Source: Burkholderiales bacterium
GTDB lineage: Bacteria; Pseudomonadota; Gammaproteobacteria; Burkholderiales; Burkholderiaceae_A
DNA length: 64,000 nt
Assembly (NCBI GenBank): GCA_027486725.1
Contig: JAIXOP010000003.1
Span: 62,001-126,000 of the forward strand
Direction of reading: 5' to 3'
Positions 45,201-54,798 of this stretch are shown one piece after another (position 1 is the first letter of the stretch; the number at the start of each line of letters is the position of its first letter). The notes below the pieces were generated by a model that saw nothing but the letters and a program-made list of their open reading frames with translations, was not told the origin of the DNA and searched no databases. A program made the position numbers and the translations under genes.

Positions 45201-46352
45201 TTAAATCCGCATGGGCATGATGACGCAACGGAAGGACAGATCATCGCCGGGGGTGGTGATGAGCGCGCTGGCGTTGCTGTCGAGCAGACGTATCTCGACG
45301 TCGTTGGTCTTTAGATTGCCCAGGACATCGAGCAGGTATTGCACATTGAAAGAAATTTCGATGTCGTTGCCAGAGTAGTTGGCTTCGATCTCCTCGAAGG
45401 CCTCTTCTTGCTCGGCATTCTTGGCACTGATGCGCACGGTGTTGTTGCCCAACGACAGGGTCACACCCTTGAACTTTTCCGTGGTCAGAATGGCGGCCCG
45501 CTGAAGCGCACCGAGCAGCACTTCGCGCTGAATGGTCGCTACTTTGTCGTGCGCTTTGGGAATCACGCGCTCAAAGTCGGGAAACTTGCCCTCAATCAGT
45601 TTGGCAAGAAGCTCCAGGCGCCCAAGGTGAAAACGCACCTGTTGAGAGGCGACCTGGAGGTCGAGGGTCTGGTCGTCGTCGGCCAACACCTTCTGCAGCT
45701 CCATCACAGCCTTGCGAGGAATGATGACCTGATGGGATGGTGCACTGCCATCGAGTTCGATGGAGAGCCCCTGGATGTTCGCATCGTCGAGGCTGAGGCT
45801 GGCTGTGGCCAGACGATGCCCATCGGTGGCGACGGCGCGAATGGATCGAGCATCGACCACCAGCAAGAGTCCGTTGAGGTAGTAGCGGATGTCCTGCTGA
45901 GCCATGGCGAAATGCACCAAATGCAGCAGTTGCTTGAGGTCTTTCTGACGCAGCGTGAGCTTGGCCGGAGTCTGCTCGGCCGCAACCACCGTTGGGAACT
46001 CATCGGCCGACAGTGTCTGCAAAGAAAACCGTGCCTTGCCTTGCTGAATGGTCAGACGATTGTCTTTGAGGCTCAGGCTGACCTCGTTGTTGTTGGGGAG
46101 TGCTCGGAGAATGTCCACCAGCTTTCGCGCAGAGACGGTGGTCGACACATTGGCTTGAGCATCCACCGATCCCACATCGCTGTGGTGGGTGATCTGAATG
46201 TCGATGTCGGTCGCCAACATCGACAGTGTGCTGGCCGTGCGAGTTAACAGAACATTGGAGAGGATGGGCAGGGTGTGCCGACGCTCAACGATGCCGCTGA
46301 CCATCTGCAAAGGCCGAAGGAGTGCATCGCGTTCTGCTTGATGAAGATTCAT
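45201..46352 (-). CDS. dnaN: DNA polymerase III beta subunit (sliding clamp)
   Basis: VSGIVERRHTLPILSNVLL..., C-terminal RCVIMPMRI. Confidence 0.97.
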   Translation of the reverse strand: MNLHQAERDALLRPLQMVSGIVERRHTLPILSNVLLTRTASTLSMLATDIDIQITHHSDVGSVDAQANVSTTVSARKLVDILRALPNNNEVSLSLKDNRLTIQQGKARFSLQTLSADEFPTVVAAEQTPAKLTLRQKDLKQLLHLVHFAMAQQDIRYYLNGLLLVVDARSIRAVATDGHRLATASLSLDDANIQGLSIELDGSAPSHQVIIPRKAVMELQKVLADDDQTLDLQVASQQVRFHLGRLELLAKLIEGKFPDFERVIPKAHDKVATIQREVLLGALQRAAILTTEKFKGVTLSLGNNTVRISAKNAEQEEAFEEIEANYSGNDIEISFNVQYLLDVLGNLKTNDVEIRLLDSNASALITTPGDDLSFRCVIMPMRI

Positions 46353-46391
46353 AGAAATAAATTGAGGTTAGTAGTAGGTGATGGTGAGTTC

Positions 46392-46579
46392 TGGGGATAA
46401 CCGCACTAAGTCAATGTTTCATTGTTGAGATTTTACTGGCTTTGCCTGTGGAATCCTTGGGGATGGCTTAGGACAAGTTGTGGAGTACTGAGCGAATCTT
46501 GAAGTTGTCCCCAAGTTGTTCCAGCGTTGCGATACCCATTTGTGAACAAGTTGTGGACAACCCACCCCGCTTGTGCACA
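46392..46579. other. oriC: Candidate oriC region with clustered near-consensus DnaA boxes (dnaN-dnaA intergenic)
   Basis: TGGGGATAA 46392-46400, TGTGAACAA 46541-46549, TGTGGACAA 46552-46560, TTGTGCACA 46571-46579 (each one mismatch to TTWTNCACA or its complement), AT-richer stretch 46353-46440. Confidence 0.65.
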
Positions 46580-46625
46580 GCTTGCCCACAGGCTAGGGTG
46601 GTGGCGCGCGATCGGCTTGAATTGG

Positions 46626-48041
46626 TCAGCCACGGATCTGTTGCTCCAGGATGTGCAGGCTTCGGTTGAGTTCGGCATTTTTGGCCCGTTCGGCACCAAT
46701 CTTTCGAACGGCATGGAGCACGGTGGTGTGGTCCCGACCCCCGAAGAGTTCACCAATTTCGGGGTAACTCTTTTGGGTGAGTTCTTTGGCCAGGAACATG
46801 GCGATCTGCCTGGGCATGGCGATGTTGGCGGGCCGCCGCTTGCTGTACATGTCGGCGATCTTGATTTTGTAGAAGTTCGCCACCACCCGCTGAATTTCCT
46901 CGACGGAGGTGGTCGTTCGAGTGAGATTGAGCGTGTCGCGCAACGCTTCGCGAACGGTGTCGAGGTTGGCGACGCGACTGTGAAAATGGCAGAAGGCAAT
47001 CACTTTGCGCAGCGCACCCTCGAGCTCTCGAACATTGGAGCGGAGGTGGCGAGCGATGAAGAAGGCCTCCTCTTCATGCAAGGCAAATTTCTCCATATCG
47101 GCCTTGCGCAGCAGAATGGCCACACGCATTTCGAGCTCCGGGGGCTCGATCTCGACGGTGAGGCCTGAGCCAAAGCGGGTGACCAGTCGTTCGCTCAGAC
47201 CCTCAATTTCGCTGTGGTAGGTGTCGCTGGTGATGATGATCTGTTTTTTGGCAGCAATCAGGGCCTCGAAGGCATAGAAGAATTCTTCTTGGCTTCGGGT
47301 CTTGCCCGAGAAGAACTGGATGTCGTCGATGAGCAGCAGGTCGAGCTGATGGTAGGTGGCCTTGAAGGCATCGAAGGACTTCGTTTGAAACGCCCGCACC
47401 ACATCGGCCACATAGCTCTCGGCGTGGGTGTAGCGAATCTTGGCGCTTGGATTGGTGTGAAGGATGTGATTGCCAACAGCATGGATGAGGTGGCTCTTCC
47501 CAAGGCCAACACCGCCATACAAAAACAAAGGGTTGTAACTGGTCCCGGGGTGTTCGGCGACTTGGCGGGCTGCAGCGCGGGCCATTTGATTGGCCTTGCC
47601 AGTGACAAAGTGCTCAAAGGTCCAGTCGGGATTGAGGCGGGCCCGTTCGGTGGTCTTGGAACGATCTCCCTCGGGCGCAGGGTTGGTGATGGTCGGTGCG
47701 GCGAGATGGTCCATGGAATCGTCGGGCGCATCAGACGCGCCAGACGTGGCAGATGCACCAGACGACGGCTCAGAAGGCAATTCGACAGCGATCTCAACGG
47801 CACAGCCCAAGTTGGCCAGCCACCATTGCTCCAAGGGCGTTTGTAAATTTTGTTTGGCCCAGGCCTGTTTGAAGCGATTGGGAGCCTCAATGGTCAGGGC
47901 ATAGCCCGATGGGGTCTGCGTCAAAGAAGCCAGGCGCAGCGGCTCGACCCAGATTTGGAAGTGTTGTTCTGGATAGAGCCCGCGCAGATGGGCAAGACAC
48001 TGCTGCCAGGTGGTCGAAGGGTTGGGGTCTGGCGTCGACAT
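46626..48041 (-). CDS. dnaA: Chromosomal replication initiator DnaA
   Basis: [60 protein letters not shown]. Confidence 0.98.
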   Translation of the reverse strand: MSTPDPNPSTTWQQCLAHLRGLYPEQHFQIWVEPLRLASLTQTPSGYALTIEAPNRFKQAWAKQNLQTPLEQWWLANLGCAVEIAVELPSEPSSGASATSGASDAPDDSMDHLAAPTITNPAPEGDRSKTTERARLNPDWTFEHFVTGKANQMARAAARQVAEHPGTSYNPLFLYGGVGLGKSHLIHAVGNHILHTNPSAKIRYTHAESYVADVVRAFQTKSFDAFKATYHQLDLLLIDDIQFFSGKTRSQEEFFYAFEALIAAKKQIIITSDTYHSEIEGLSERLVTRFGSGLTVEIEPPELEMRVAILLRKADMEKFALHEEEAFFIARHLRSNVRELEGALRKVIAFCHFHSRVANLDTVREALRDTLNLTRTTTSVEEIQRVVANFYKIKIADMYSKRRPANIAMPRQIAMFLAKELTQKSYPEIGELFGGRDHTTVLHAVRKIGAERAKNAELNRSLHILEQQIRG

Positions 48042-48067
48042 TGCAAGAAGATCGGGGGGAAGCTTAC

Positions 48068-48076
48068 TTATCCACA
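48068..48076 (+). promoter_or_regulatory. Perfect DnaA box between dnaA and rpmH
   Basis: TTATCCACA exact consensus. Confidence 0.85.
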
Positions 48077-48110
48077 GGCGCGGGGGATGCCCATTCTGCC
48101 CTGTTCTGGC

Positions 48111-48116
48111 TATAAT
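48111..48116 (+). promoter_or_regulatory. Consensus -10 element (TATAAT) for the rpmH-rnpA-yidD-yidC operon
   Basis: GGCTATAATTC 28 bp upstream of rpmH ATG; -35 weak. Confidence 0.65.
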
Positions 48117-48143
48117 TCAAGGTTCTTTTTTAGGAATCCAATC

Positions 48144-48278
48144 ATGAAACGCACTTACCAACCTTCGGTCGTCAAGCGCAAGCGCACCCACGGCTTTCTG
48201 GTTCGCATGAAGACCCGTGGCGGCCGCGCTGTGATTCGCAATCGCCGCGCCAAGGGTCGCAAGCGTCTGGCAGTCTAA
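48144..48278 (+). CDS. rpmH: 50S ribosomal protein L34
   Basis: [44 protein letters not shown], 44 aa. Confidence 0.99.
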   Translation: MKRTYQPSVVKRKRTHGFLVRMKTRGGRAVIRNRRAKGRKRLAV

Positions 48279-48290
48279 GAACTGACCATT

Positions 48291-48638
48291 CTGAGTCTCA
48301 CGAAGGCCGCTGACTTTCAGCGGCTGATGCAGCAGCGGCCTCGGGTCAGTCTGCCGCAGTTTCAGTTGTATCTGATGTCTGAGCCCAGTGCCGTGCCTGT
48401 GCTGCGCCTTGGGCTGGTGGTTCCCAAGCGCCAGGTGCGCCGCGCGGTTGGCCGCAATCTCATCAAGCGCTGGGCGCGCGTGTTGGTCCGCGAACACGCT
48501 GACACACTCCTGGCATTGAACCCTGGCCATTCTGTGGACCTGCTGGTTCGGATTCGTGCACCACTGCCCACCGATCGAGCCCACCGACGAGCGTCGTTCG
48601 ACATTCTTCGGGCGGGCTTCTCGCGGCTTGTTCGTTGA
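48291..48638 (+). CDS. rnpA: Ribonuclease P protein component; start uncertain (homology extends upstream of first ATG at 48327)
   Basis: LSLTKAADFQRLMQQRPRVSLPQFQLYL...LRLGLVVPKRQVRRAVGRNLIKRWARVLVREH; KRQVRRAVGRNLIKR signature. Confidence 0.88.
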   Translation: MSLTKAADFQRLMQQRPRVSLPQFQLYLMSEPSAVPVLRLGLVVPKRQVRRAVGRNLIKRWARVLVREHADTLLALNPGHSVDLLVRIRAPLPTDRAHRRASFDILRAGFSRLVR

Positions 48639-48649
48639 GCTGCTCGGAG

Positions 48650-48964
48650 ATGCAGCCAAAGGCAGCGATGTTTACTTGGCGTGCATGGCGTGCACTGGAT
48701 TGGGCGTTGGCCCAGTTCCTTGGCGTTCTCATTTTGATTTATCAGTTGGGCATCCGACCGTGGCTGGGGCCGCGGTGTCGGTTTGAGCCGACTTGCTCAT
48801 GCTATGGCCGCGAGGCTCTGGCCCTCCACGGTGGCGTTCGGGGATCCTGGCTCACGGCCCGTCGTCTGATTCGTTGTCGCCCGGGCGGCCCATTTGGCTA
48901 TGATCCGGTTCCACCGCCGATATTGCGGGTGCCCCCAGCCCCCACCGACCCCTCTCAGGATTGA
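48650..48964 (+). CDS. yidD: Membrane protein insertion efficiency factor YidD (start ambiguous: TTG 48635, ATG 48650 or ATG 48668)
   Basis: LILIYQLGIRPWLGPRCRFEPTCSCYGREALALHGGVRGSWLTARRLIRCRPGGPFGYDPVP. Confidence 0.93.
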   Translation: MQPKAAMFTWRAWRALDWALAQFLGVLILIYQLGIRPWLGPRCRFEPTCSCYGREALALHGGVRGSWLTARRLIRCRPGGPFGYDPVPPPILRVPPAPTDPSQD

Positions 48965-48965
48965 T

Positions 48966-50618
48966 ATGGAACTTCGCCGCTCCGTGCTGTTGCTTGTGTT
49001 TGCTGTGTCATCGTTTTTGCTTTGGGAAGCGTGGCTCAAGCGCCAGACCGCCGAGCCCGCCCAGGGTCGGACGGCAGCGACGTCGCCGGCCCCTGCCGCG
49101 GCAGACAATGCGGCCATCCCATCGCTGCGCACCGATGTGGTCTCGGAGCTCCCTGCGGGACCGGCCGCTGCCAAGGCGGTGGGTGCCTCGGGCATGGAGC
49201 CGGTGGCGCAAGAGTTTCGTCTGGTCAATGCCGATGTGGAGGTGGTGATTTCCAGCCAAGGCGGTTCGATTGTCCGATCGGTGTTGCTGGATCAGTCGTC
49301 GTCGCAATACGACGGCGGCAAGGTGGTGCTGATGGACTCGCGTGGAGCAACGCGGTATGAGGCGCAGACCGGAGTGATTGGCTCGGCGGGTGTGCCAACC
49401 CATCTCACCCCGTTTCGGTTGGTGGGCAGCGCCGCGGGCGGGAAGTCGCTCACGTTGACGGCCGAGTCCGGCGGCCTGCGCGTGACGAAGATCTACACGT
49501 TGGCAGAAGCGGGCCATCAGGTGGGGCTGACGCATCGGATTGAAAATACAGGGGCCACAGCGGCCGAACCCAACATTTATTTTCAGCTTGTTCGCACCGA
49601 CATCGCCGCCCCGGGCGAGAGCGAGTTCTATCAGACCTTCACGGGTCCTGCGATTTACACGCAGGCCGGCAAATTCGAAAAGATCAGCTTCAATGACATC
49701 GCCAAGGGTCGACGCGATTTCACCGCGCAGGCCAACGATGGCTGGCTGGCGATGGTGCAGCACTACTTTGTTTCGGCCTGGGTTCCCAGCAATGCCGACT
49801 CGCGCACCTTCTACACCCGCACGGTGAGTCCAGGCCTCTACTCTGCAGGCTTCTACCAGCCCACCGGAGTGCTTGCCCCGGGCGCCCAGGTGGAGCATGC
49901 ATCGGTACTCTACACCGGCCCCCAGGTGCAGGAGGTCTTGGCGGACCTCGCCCCGGGCCTTGATCTCGTGGTGGACTATTCCTGGCTCACGTTCTTGGCA
50001 AAGCCGATCTACTGGCTCCTCAAGACCCTCTATGGCTTTGTGTCGAACTGGGGCTGGTCGATTGTGCTGCTCACCGTGTTGATCAAACTGCTGCTCTATC
50101 CCCTGTCGGCCGCGGGTTACAAATCCATGGCCCGCATGAAGGAGGTCACGCCGCGGATGATGGCCCTGCGCGAGCGCTACGCCAACGACAAGGCCAAGCT
50201 CAATCAGGCCGTGATGGAGCTCTACAAGAACGAAAAGATCAATCCCCTGGGCGGCTGTCTGCCGGTGGTGGTGCAGATCCCCGTGTTCCTGGCGCTCTAT
50301 TGGGTGCTGCTCGCCAGCGTGGAGATGCGCAATGCTCCCTGGATGCTTTGGATTGTGGACCTGTCGGAGCCCGACCCGTACTTCATTCTGCCGGTCGTGA
50401 TGGCGGTGACCATGTACCTCCAGACCTTCCTGAACCCTCCGCCACCCGACCCGCTGCAGGCCAAGGTGATGAAGTTCATGCCCTTGATTTTCTCGGCCTT
50501 TTTCTTTTTCTTCCCGGCGGGGCTGGTGCTCTACTGGCTGGTGAACAACGTCTTGTCGATTGCCCAGCAGTGGTTCGTGATGCGCCGCATGGGTGTCGCT
50601 GTGCAGGTGGGCAACTGA
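48966..50618 (+). CDS. yidC: Membrane protein insertase YidC
   Basis: MELRRSVLLLVFAVSSFLLWEAW...; NWGWSIVLLTVLIKLLLYPLSAAGYKSMARMKEVTPRM; LVNNVLSIAQQWF. Confidence 0.97.
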   Translation: MELRRSVLLLVFAVSSFLLWEAWLKRQTAEPAQGRTAATSPAPAAADNAAIPSLRTDVVSELPAGPAAAKAVGASGMEPVAQEFRLVNADVEVVISSQGGSIVRSVLLDQSSSQYDGGKVVLMDSRGATRYEAQTGVIGSAGVPTHLTPFRLVGSAAGGKSLTLTAESGGLRVTKIYTLAEAGHQVGLTHRIENTGATAAEPNIYFQLVRTDIAAPGESEFYQTFTGPAIYTQAGKFEKISFNDIAKGRRDFTAQANDGWLAMVQHYFVSAWVPSNADSRTFYTRTVSPGLYSAGFYQPTGVLAPGAQVEHASVLYTGPQVQEVLADLAPGLDLVVDYSWLTFLAKPIYWLLKTLYGFVSNWGWSIVLLTVLIKLLLYPLSAAGYKSMARMKEVTPRMMALRERYANDKAKLNQAVMELYKNEKINPLGGCLPVVVQIPVFLALYWVLLASVEMRNAPWMLWIVDLSEPDPYFILPVVMAVTMYLQTFLNPPPPDPLQAKVMKFMPLIFSAFFFFFPAGLVLYWLVNNVLSIAQQWFVMRRMGVAVQVGN

Positions 50619-50667
50619 GTCTGCTGGTGAGTTTGCCCCTGCCTACCGAATCCGATCGGTGTTGGCC

Positions 50668-52101
50668 ATGACCCGGACCGTGGTGGCTCCAGCGACCCCG
50701 ATGGTGCCCAGCGCCATCGGGGTTGTTCGTTTGTCGGGGCCCGAAGCGCAGGCCATTGGTGCGCGGGTCTTCGGTCCTCTGCCATTGCCCCGGCGAGCGG
50801 CACTGCGCACCGCGCGGGATGCCGAGGGCCGCGCTTTGGACGAGGGGCTGGTATTGAATTTCCCTGGGCCGCAGTCTTACACCGGCGAAGATGTGGTGGA
50901 GTTCCAGGGCCACGGTTCGCCGGCGGCCATGGCGCAGATCATCGATGCCTGCGTGTGGGCGGGTGCTGTCATGGCGCGACCCGGTGAGTTCACCGAGCGC
51001 GCTTTTCGTTCTGGGAAGCTGGACCTCAGCCAGGCCGAGGCCGTGGCCGATCTCATTCATGCCCGAAGTCAGCGCGCTGCCCGGGCGGCCGCAGCATCGC
51101 TGCAGGGCGCGCTGGGGCGGGCTGTGGAGGCGTTGCAGGCCGACCTCACGCGCTGCCGTGTGCGCCTGGAGGCCAACCTCGATTTTCCCGAAGAGGATGG
51201 GGTGGACCCGCATGTGCATGCCGAGTCGATGGACCTGATGGCGCGGTGTGCCGAGCATGGTCGGCAGATGCTGGCTCAGACACGTCGCGCCCAGCGGCTT
51301 CAAGAGGGCCTGCGGCTGGCGCTCCTGGGGCCGCCAAATGTTGGCAAATCATCGCTGCTCAATGCCCTGGCGGGCGACGAGGTCGCCATTGTTTCGGATG
51401 TTCCAGGCACCACTCGGGATCGCGTGCTGGGCCATCTCGTGTTGGACGGGGTTCCCATCGAGGTGATCGACACGGCCGGTTTGCGCGAGACCCAGGATCC
51501 CGTCGAGGCCCAGGGCATCGCGCGCAGCCGTCGCGCGGCCGGCGAGGTCGATCTCATTGTCTGGCTGGGCGATGCCACGGGAAACATCCCCGACGATCGG
51601 GCCCTGTTGGCGGATGTGCTGGCGCAGCGCGCGAGGGCGCGAGCGGATCGGGCAGACGTTGGCCTGGCTTCAGACGATCTGGCGGGTTCAGGCCCTGGTC
51701 TGGCTGGGGTGGCTGGGGCAGATGTGATCTGTGTGCTCAACAAGGCCGATGCGGCCCCCCATGCATCGTTGGAGCTGGGCGGGTCTACCTGGGACTTGAT
51801 GGTGTCGGCGCGATCGGGTCAGGGCCTAGATGACTTGCGTGGTTGGCTGGTGGCAGCGGCCGGCCTGGGCCTGGCTCCGGAGGAGGCGGGATTGTGGTCG
51901 GGCCGTGAACGGCATCGCCAGGCCTTGGCAGCGGTGGTGTCCCTGGTGTTCGAGGCCCAGGAGCAGCTCGCCTTGGGCTCTTTGGAGTTGTCGGCCGAGT
52001 CTCTGCGCCTGGCTCAGGCGCAGCTGTCTCAGATCACTGGGTCCATGACGGCCGACGATCTGTTGGGCGAGATTTTTTCCACTTTCTGCATCGGGAAATA
52101 G
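50668..52101 (+). CDS. mnmE: tRNA modification GTPase MnmE
   Basis: RLALLGPPNVGKSSLLNALAGDEVAIVSDVPGTTRD, C-terminal FCIGK. Confidence 0.96.
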   Translation: MTRTVVAPATPMVPSAIGVVRLSGPEAQAIGARVFGPLPLPRRAALRTARDAEGRALDEGLVLNFPGPQSYTGEDVVEFQGHGSPAAMAQIIDACVWAGAVMARPGEFTERAFRSGKLDLSQAEAVADLIHARSQRAARAAAASLQGALGRAVEALQADLTRCRVRLEANLDFPEEDGVDPHVHAESMDLMARCAEHGRQMLAQTRRAQRLQEGLRLALLGPPNVGKSSLLNALAGDEVAIVSDVPGTTRDRVLGHLVLDGVPIEVIDTAGLRETQDPVEAQGIARSRRAAGEVDLIVWLGDATGNIPDDRALLADVLAQRARARADRADVGLASDDLAGSGPGLAGVAGADVICVLNKADAAPHASLELGGSTWDLMVSARSGQGLDDLRGWLVAAAGLGLAPEEAGLWSGRERHRQALAAVVSLVFEAQEQLALGSLELSAESLRLAQAQLSQITGSMTADDLLGEIFSTFCIGK

Positions 52102-52102
52102 A

Positions 52103-52606
52103 TCAGACCATCTCGTCGAATCGGGCCAGATCTTTGTTTTTAAACGCTTTTTGATGACTCAGCAGCCGGCCTCCCATGGCGATGTGGGTTCCGGCCTCGG
52201 CCAGCTGGCAGGCGGCCAGTGCAAAACCAAGGTTGAACATGGCGTCGGAGTTTGGGACCTGGGCCGGGATCATGGCGCCCACAAAGACCACCGTCTGCCT
52301 GGGCCGTCGCTCGGCATCCACCGCGGCCGCCGAGAGTGTCAGGGTATCGGTTCCATGCACCACCACCACGGCGTCGGCGCTGGAAGCGGCAACCATGCCG
52401 GCCAGCTGCTGCCGGTGCTGGTCGGTGGCATCGAGGCTGTCGATGAGGTGGGCGGTGCGCACACGGACACGGCATTCGGGATGGAGCCGTGCGGTGATGA
52501 GCCATTGCGGAATCTGGGTGGTGGCCGCGAATCCCATGGTGCCATCCTCGGGCTGGTACTGCTTTTCAATGGTTCCGCCGCAGGCGATGATTTCAATGCT
52601 CTTCAT
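52103..52606 (-). CDS. Asparaginase N-terminal-domain protein (single domain, 167 aa)
   Basis: IEIIACGGTIEKQY, VVVHGTDTLTLSAAAV, TVVFVGAMIPAQVPNSDAMFNLGFAL; no second domain. Confidence 0.78.
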   Translation of the reverse strand: MKSIEIIACGGTIEKQYQPEDGTMGFAATTQIPQWLITARLHPECRVRVRTAHLIDSLDATDQHRQQLAGMVAASSADAVVVVHGTDTLTLSAAAVDAERRPRQTVVFVGAMIPAQVPNSDAMFNLGFALAACQLAEAGTHIAMGGRLLSHQKAFKNKDLARFDEMV

Positions 52607-52717
52607 GGGCTGGAATCCTGACAGGTTCTGGGGTGGCGCGGTGTGGTTGATGCTTGGGCCACCGGGGTCGCGGTGCTATGCTCTATTTCCCAAAATTTTC
52701 ATTTTATTTTCAATTCC

Positions 52718-54664
52718 ATGAACTCACCTGCTGCTGGTATCACTGCTGGTATCCATTCGGCTGCAGCCGCCCCCAAGGGGCAGGCGGTGGCCAACGCTCT
52801 GGGCATTCCGGAGCATCGTCCTTACACCGTGGTCCATGCGGGCCTGGTCGACTGGGTCTACAGCGTTGCTGCGAAGACCCGCCCTGCCGCCATCGTCTGG
52901 TGCGATGGCTCGGCCGAGGAGTCCGAGCGCCTTTTTGGTCAGATGGAGGCCGCTGGCACCCTGCGCCGTCTGAATCCCGCGAAGCGTCCCAACAGTTTCC
53001 TGGCCTTGTCCGATCCGTCCGATGTCGCGCGGGTGGAGGATCGAACCTATGTGTGCAGCCAGAACCAGGCCGATGCGGGCCCCAACAACAACTGGATTGA
53101 TCCCTCCGAAATGCGCGGCACCTTGTCGGGCCTGTTCGAGGGCGCGATGCAGGGCCGCACGATGTATGTCATCCCGTTTTCCATGGGCCCCATTGGCTCC
53201 TCGCTCTCGGAGATTGGCGTGGAGCTCTCCGACTCGCCGTACGTGGTCGTCAATATGCGCCTCATGACCCGCATGGGTTCGGCCGCCCTGGCGCAGCTCG
53301 GCTCCGACAAGCCGTTTGTGCCTTGTGTCCACACTGTTGGGGCACCTCTGGCGGCGGGCGCCGCCGACGTGGCCTGGCCCTGCAATCCCACCAAGTACAT
53401 CGTCCACTTTCCTGAGACGCGCGAAATCTGGTCCTACGGATCGGGATACGGCGGCAATGCCTTGCTGGGCAAGAAGTGCTTTGCCCTGCGCATTGCCTCG
53501 ACCATGGGCCGCGCGCAGGCCAAGGCCGATGGCCTGGGTTGGCTTGCCGAGCACATGCTCATCCTGGGCGTTGAGGCGCCCTGGGGCAAGAAGTACCACG
53601 TGGCAGCCGCCTTCCCGTCGGCCTGTGGCAAGACCAACTTCGCCATGCTGATCCCCCCGCAGGGTCTGGACAACGGTGGCTGGAAGATCACCACCATTGG
53701 CGATGACATCGCCTGGATCCGTCCCGATGCCCAGGGTCGCCTGCGTGCCATCAACCCCGAGGCCGGCTACTTTGGCGTGGCGCCCGGCACCAGCGCGAAG
53801 ACCAACCCCAATTGCATGGACAGCCTCCACAGCAATGTGATCTTCACCAACGTGGCGCTCACGCCGGACGGCGACGTCTGGTGGGAGGGGATGTCCGACA
53901 CCGCGCCCGCCGAGTGCACTGACTGGCAGGGGCAGCGCTGGACGCCCGAGATTGCCAAAGAGACCGGCCGCAAGGCGGCCCACCCCAACGCCCGATTCAC
54001 GGTGTCGGCCACGCAGAATCCCGCGCTCGACTCCGCCTGGGATGATCCTGCCGGTGTGCCCATCGATGCCTTTGTCTTCGGTGGCCGCCGCTCCTCGGTG
54101 GTGCCCCTGGTGACCGAGGCGCGCGACTGGGCCGAGGGGGTCTACCTCGCTGCCACCATGGGTTCGGAGACCACGGCGGCCGCCACAGGCCAGCAGGGTG
54201 TGGTCCGCCGCGACCCCTTTGCCATGCTTCCCTTCTGCGGATACAACATGGCCGATTACTTCCAGCATTGGCTCTCGTTGGGGGCTGGCCTACGTGCGCG
54301 CGGTGCCCAGCTGCCAGGCATCTATTGCGTGAATTGGTTCGGCAAGGACGCCGACGGCAAATTCGTCTGGCCTGGCTTTGGCGACAACGCCCGGGTGTTG
54401 AAGTGGATTCTGCAGCGCCTGGAGGGCGAGGTCGGTGGTCAGGAGCATGCCCTGGGTGTGTCTCCCCGCTACGAAGACCTCGATTGGAAGGGGCTTGAGT
54501 TCTCGCGCGAGAAGTTTTCACTCATCGGCGCTGTCTCCAACGAGGCCTGGGCTTCCGAGCTGTCGGACCACGAGGGCTTCTTTGCTCGGTTTGAGGGTCG
54601 TCTTCCGGCCGACCTCCCTGCCGTGCGTGCCCGCCTTCAGGCAGGGTTGAAGAAGGCTGCTTAG
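52718..54664 (+). CDS. pckG: Phosphoenolpyruvate carboxykinase (GTP)
   Basis: [53 protein letters not shown] track start 52643 is likely too long. Confidence 0.95.
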   Translation: MNSPAAGITAGIHSAAAAPKGQAVANALGIPEHRPYTVVHAGLVDWVYSVAAKTRPAAIVWCDGSAEESERLFGQMEAAGTLRRLNPAKRPNSFLALSDPSDVARVEDRTYVCSQNQADAGPNNNWIDPSEMRGTLSGLFEGAMQGRTMYVIPFSMGPIGSSLSEIGVELSDSPYVVVNMRLMTRMGSAALAQLGSDKPFVPCVHTVGAPLAAGAADVAWPCNPTKYIVHFPETREIWSYGSGYGGNALLGKKCFALRIASTMGRAQAKADGLGWLAEHMLILGVEAPWGKKYHVAAAFPSACGKTNFAMLIPPQGLDNGGWKITTIGDDIAWIRPDAQGRLRAINPEAGYFGVAPGTSAKTNPNCMDSLHSNVIFTNVALTPDGDVWWEGMSDTAPAECTDWQGQRWTPEIAKETGRKAAHPNARFTVSATQNPALDSAWDDPAGVPIDAFVFGGRRSSVVPLVTEARDWAEGVYLAATMGSETTAAATGQQGVVRRDPFAMLPFCGYNMADYFQHWLSLGAGLRARGAQLPGIYCVNWFGKDADGKFVWPGFGDNARVLKWILQRLEGEVGGQEHALGVSPRYEDLDWKGLEFSREKFSLIGAVSNEAWASELSDHEGFFARFEGRLPADLPAVRARLQAGLKKAA

Positions 54665-54681
54665 TTGTGTCGGATGCCTCC

Positions 54682-54711
54682 GTCTGAATTGCGCGTCTGA
54701 ATTGCGCGTCT
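54682..54711. repeat. 13-bp tandem direct repeat (GTCTGAATTGCGC x2 plus GTCT)
   Basis: Read directly; between pckG stop and its terminator. Confidence 0.9.
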
Positions 54712-54731
54712 CAAGCAGTCAGCGAGAAATG

Positions 54732-54757
54732 AAAACCCGGCTTAGGCCGGGTTTTTT
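54732..54757 (+). terminator. Rho-independent terminator after pckG
   Basis: Perfect 10-bp stem AAAACCCGGC/GCCGGGTTTT with TTAG loop and T tract. Confidence 0.92.
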
Positions 54758-54798
54758 CTTGGGGCATTCCTGTGTCGGGCATTCCTGTTCGGGTGTTG

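Noticed and set aside
46412-46424. CAATG-TTT-CATTG as a strong oriC-specific element
   Set aside because: Arms only 5 bp; too short to claim on its own, mentioned only in relation to the 16305 palindrome.
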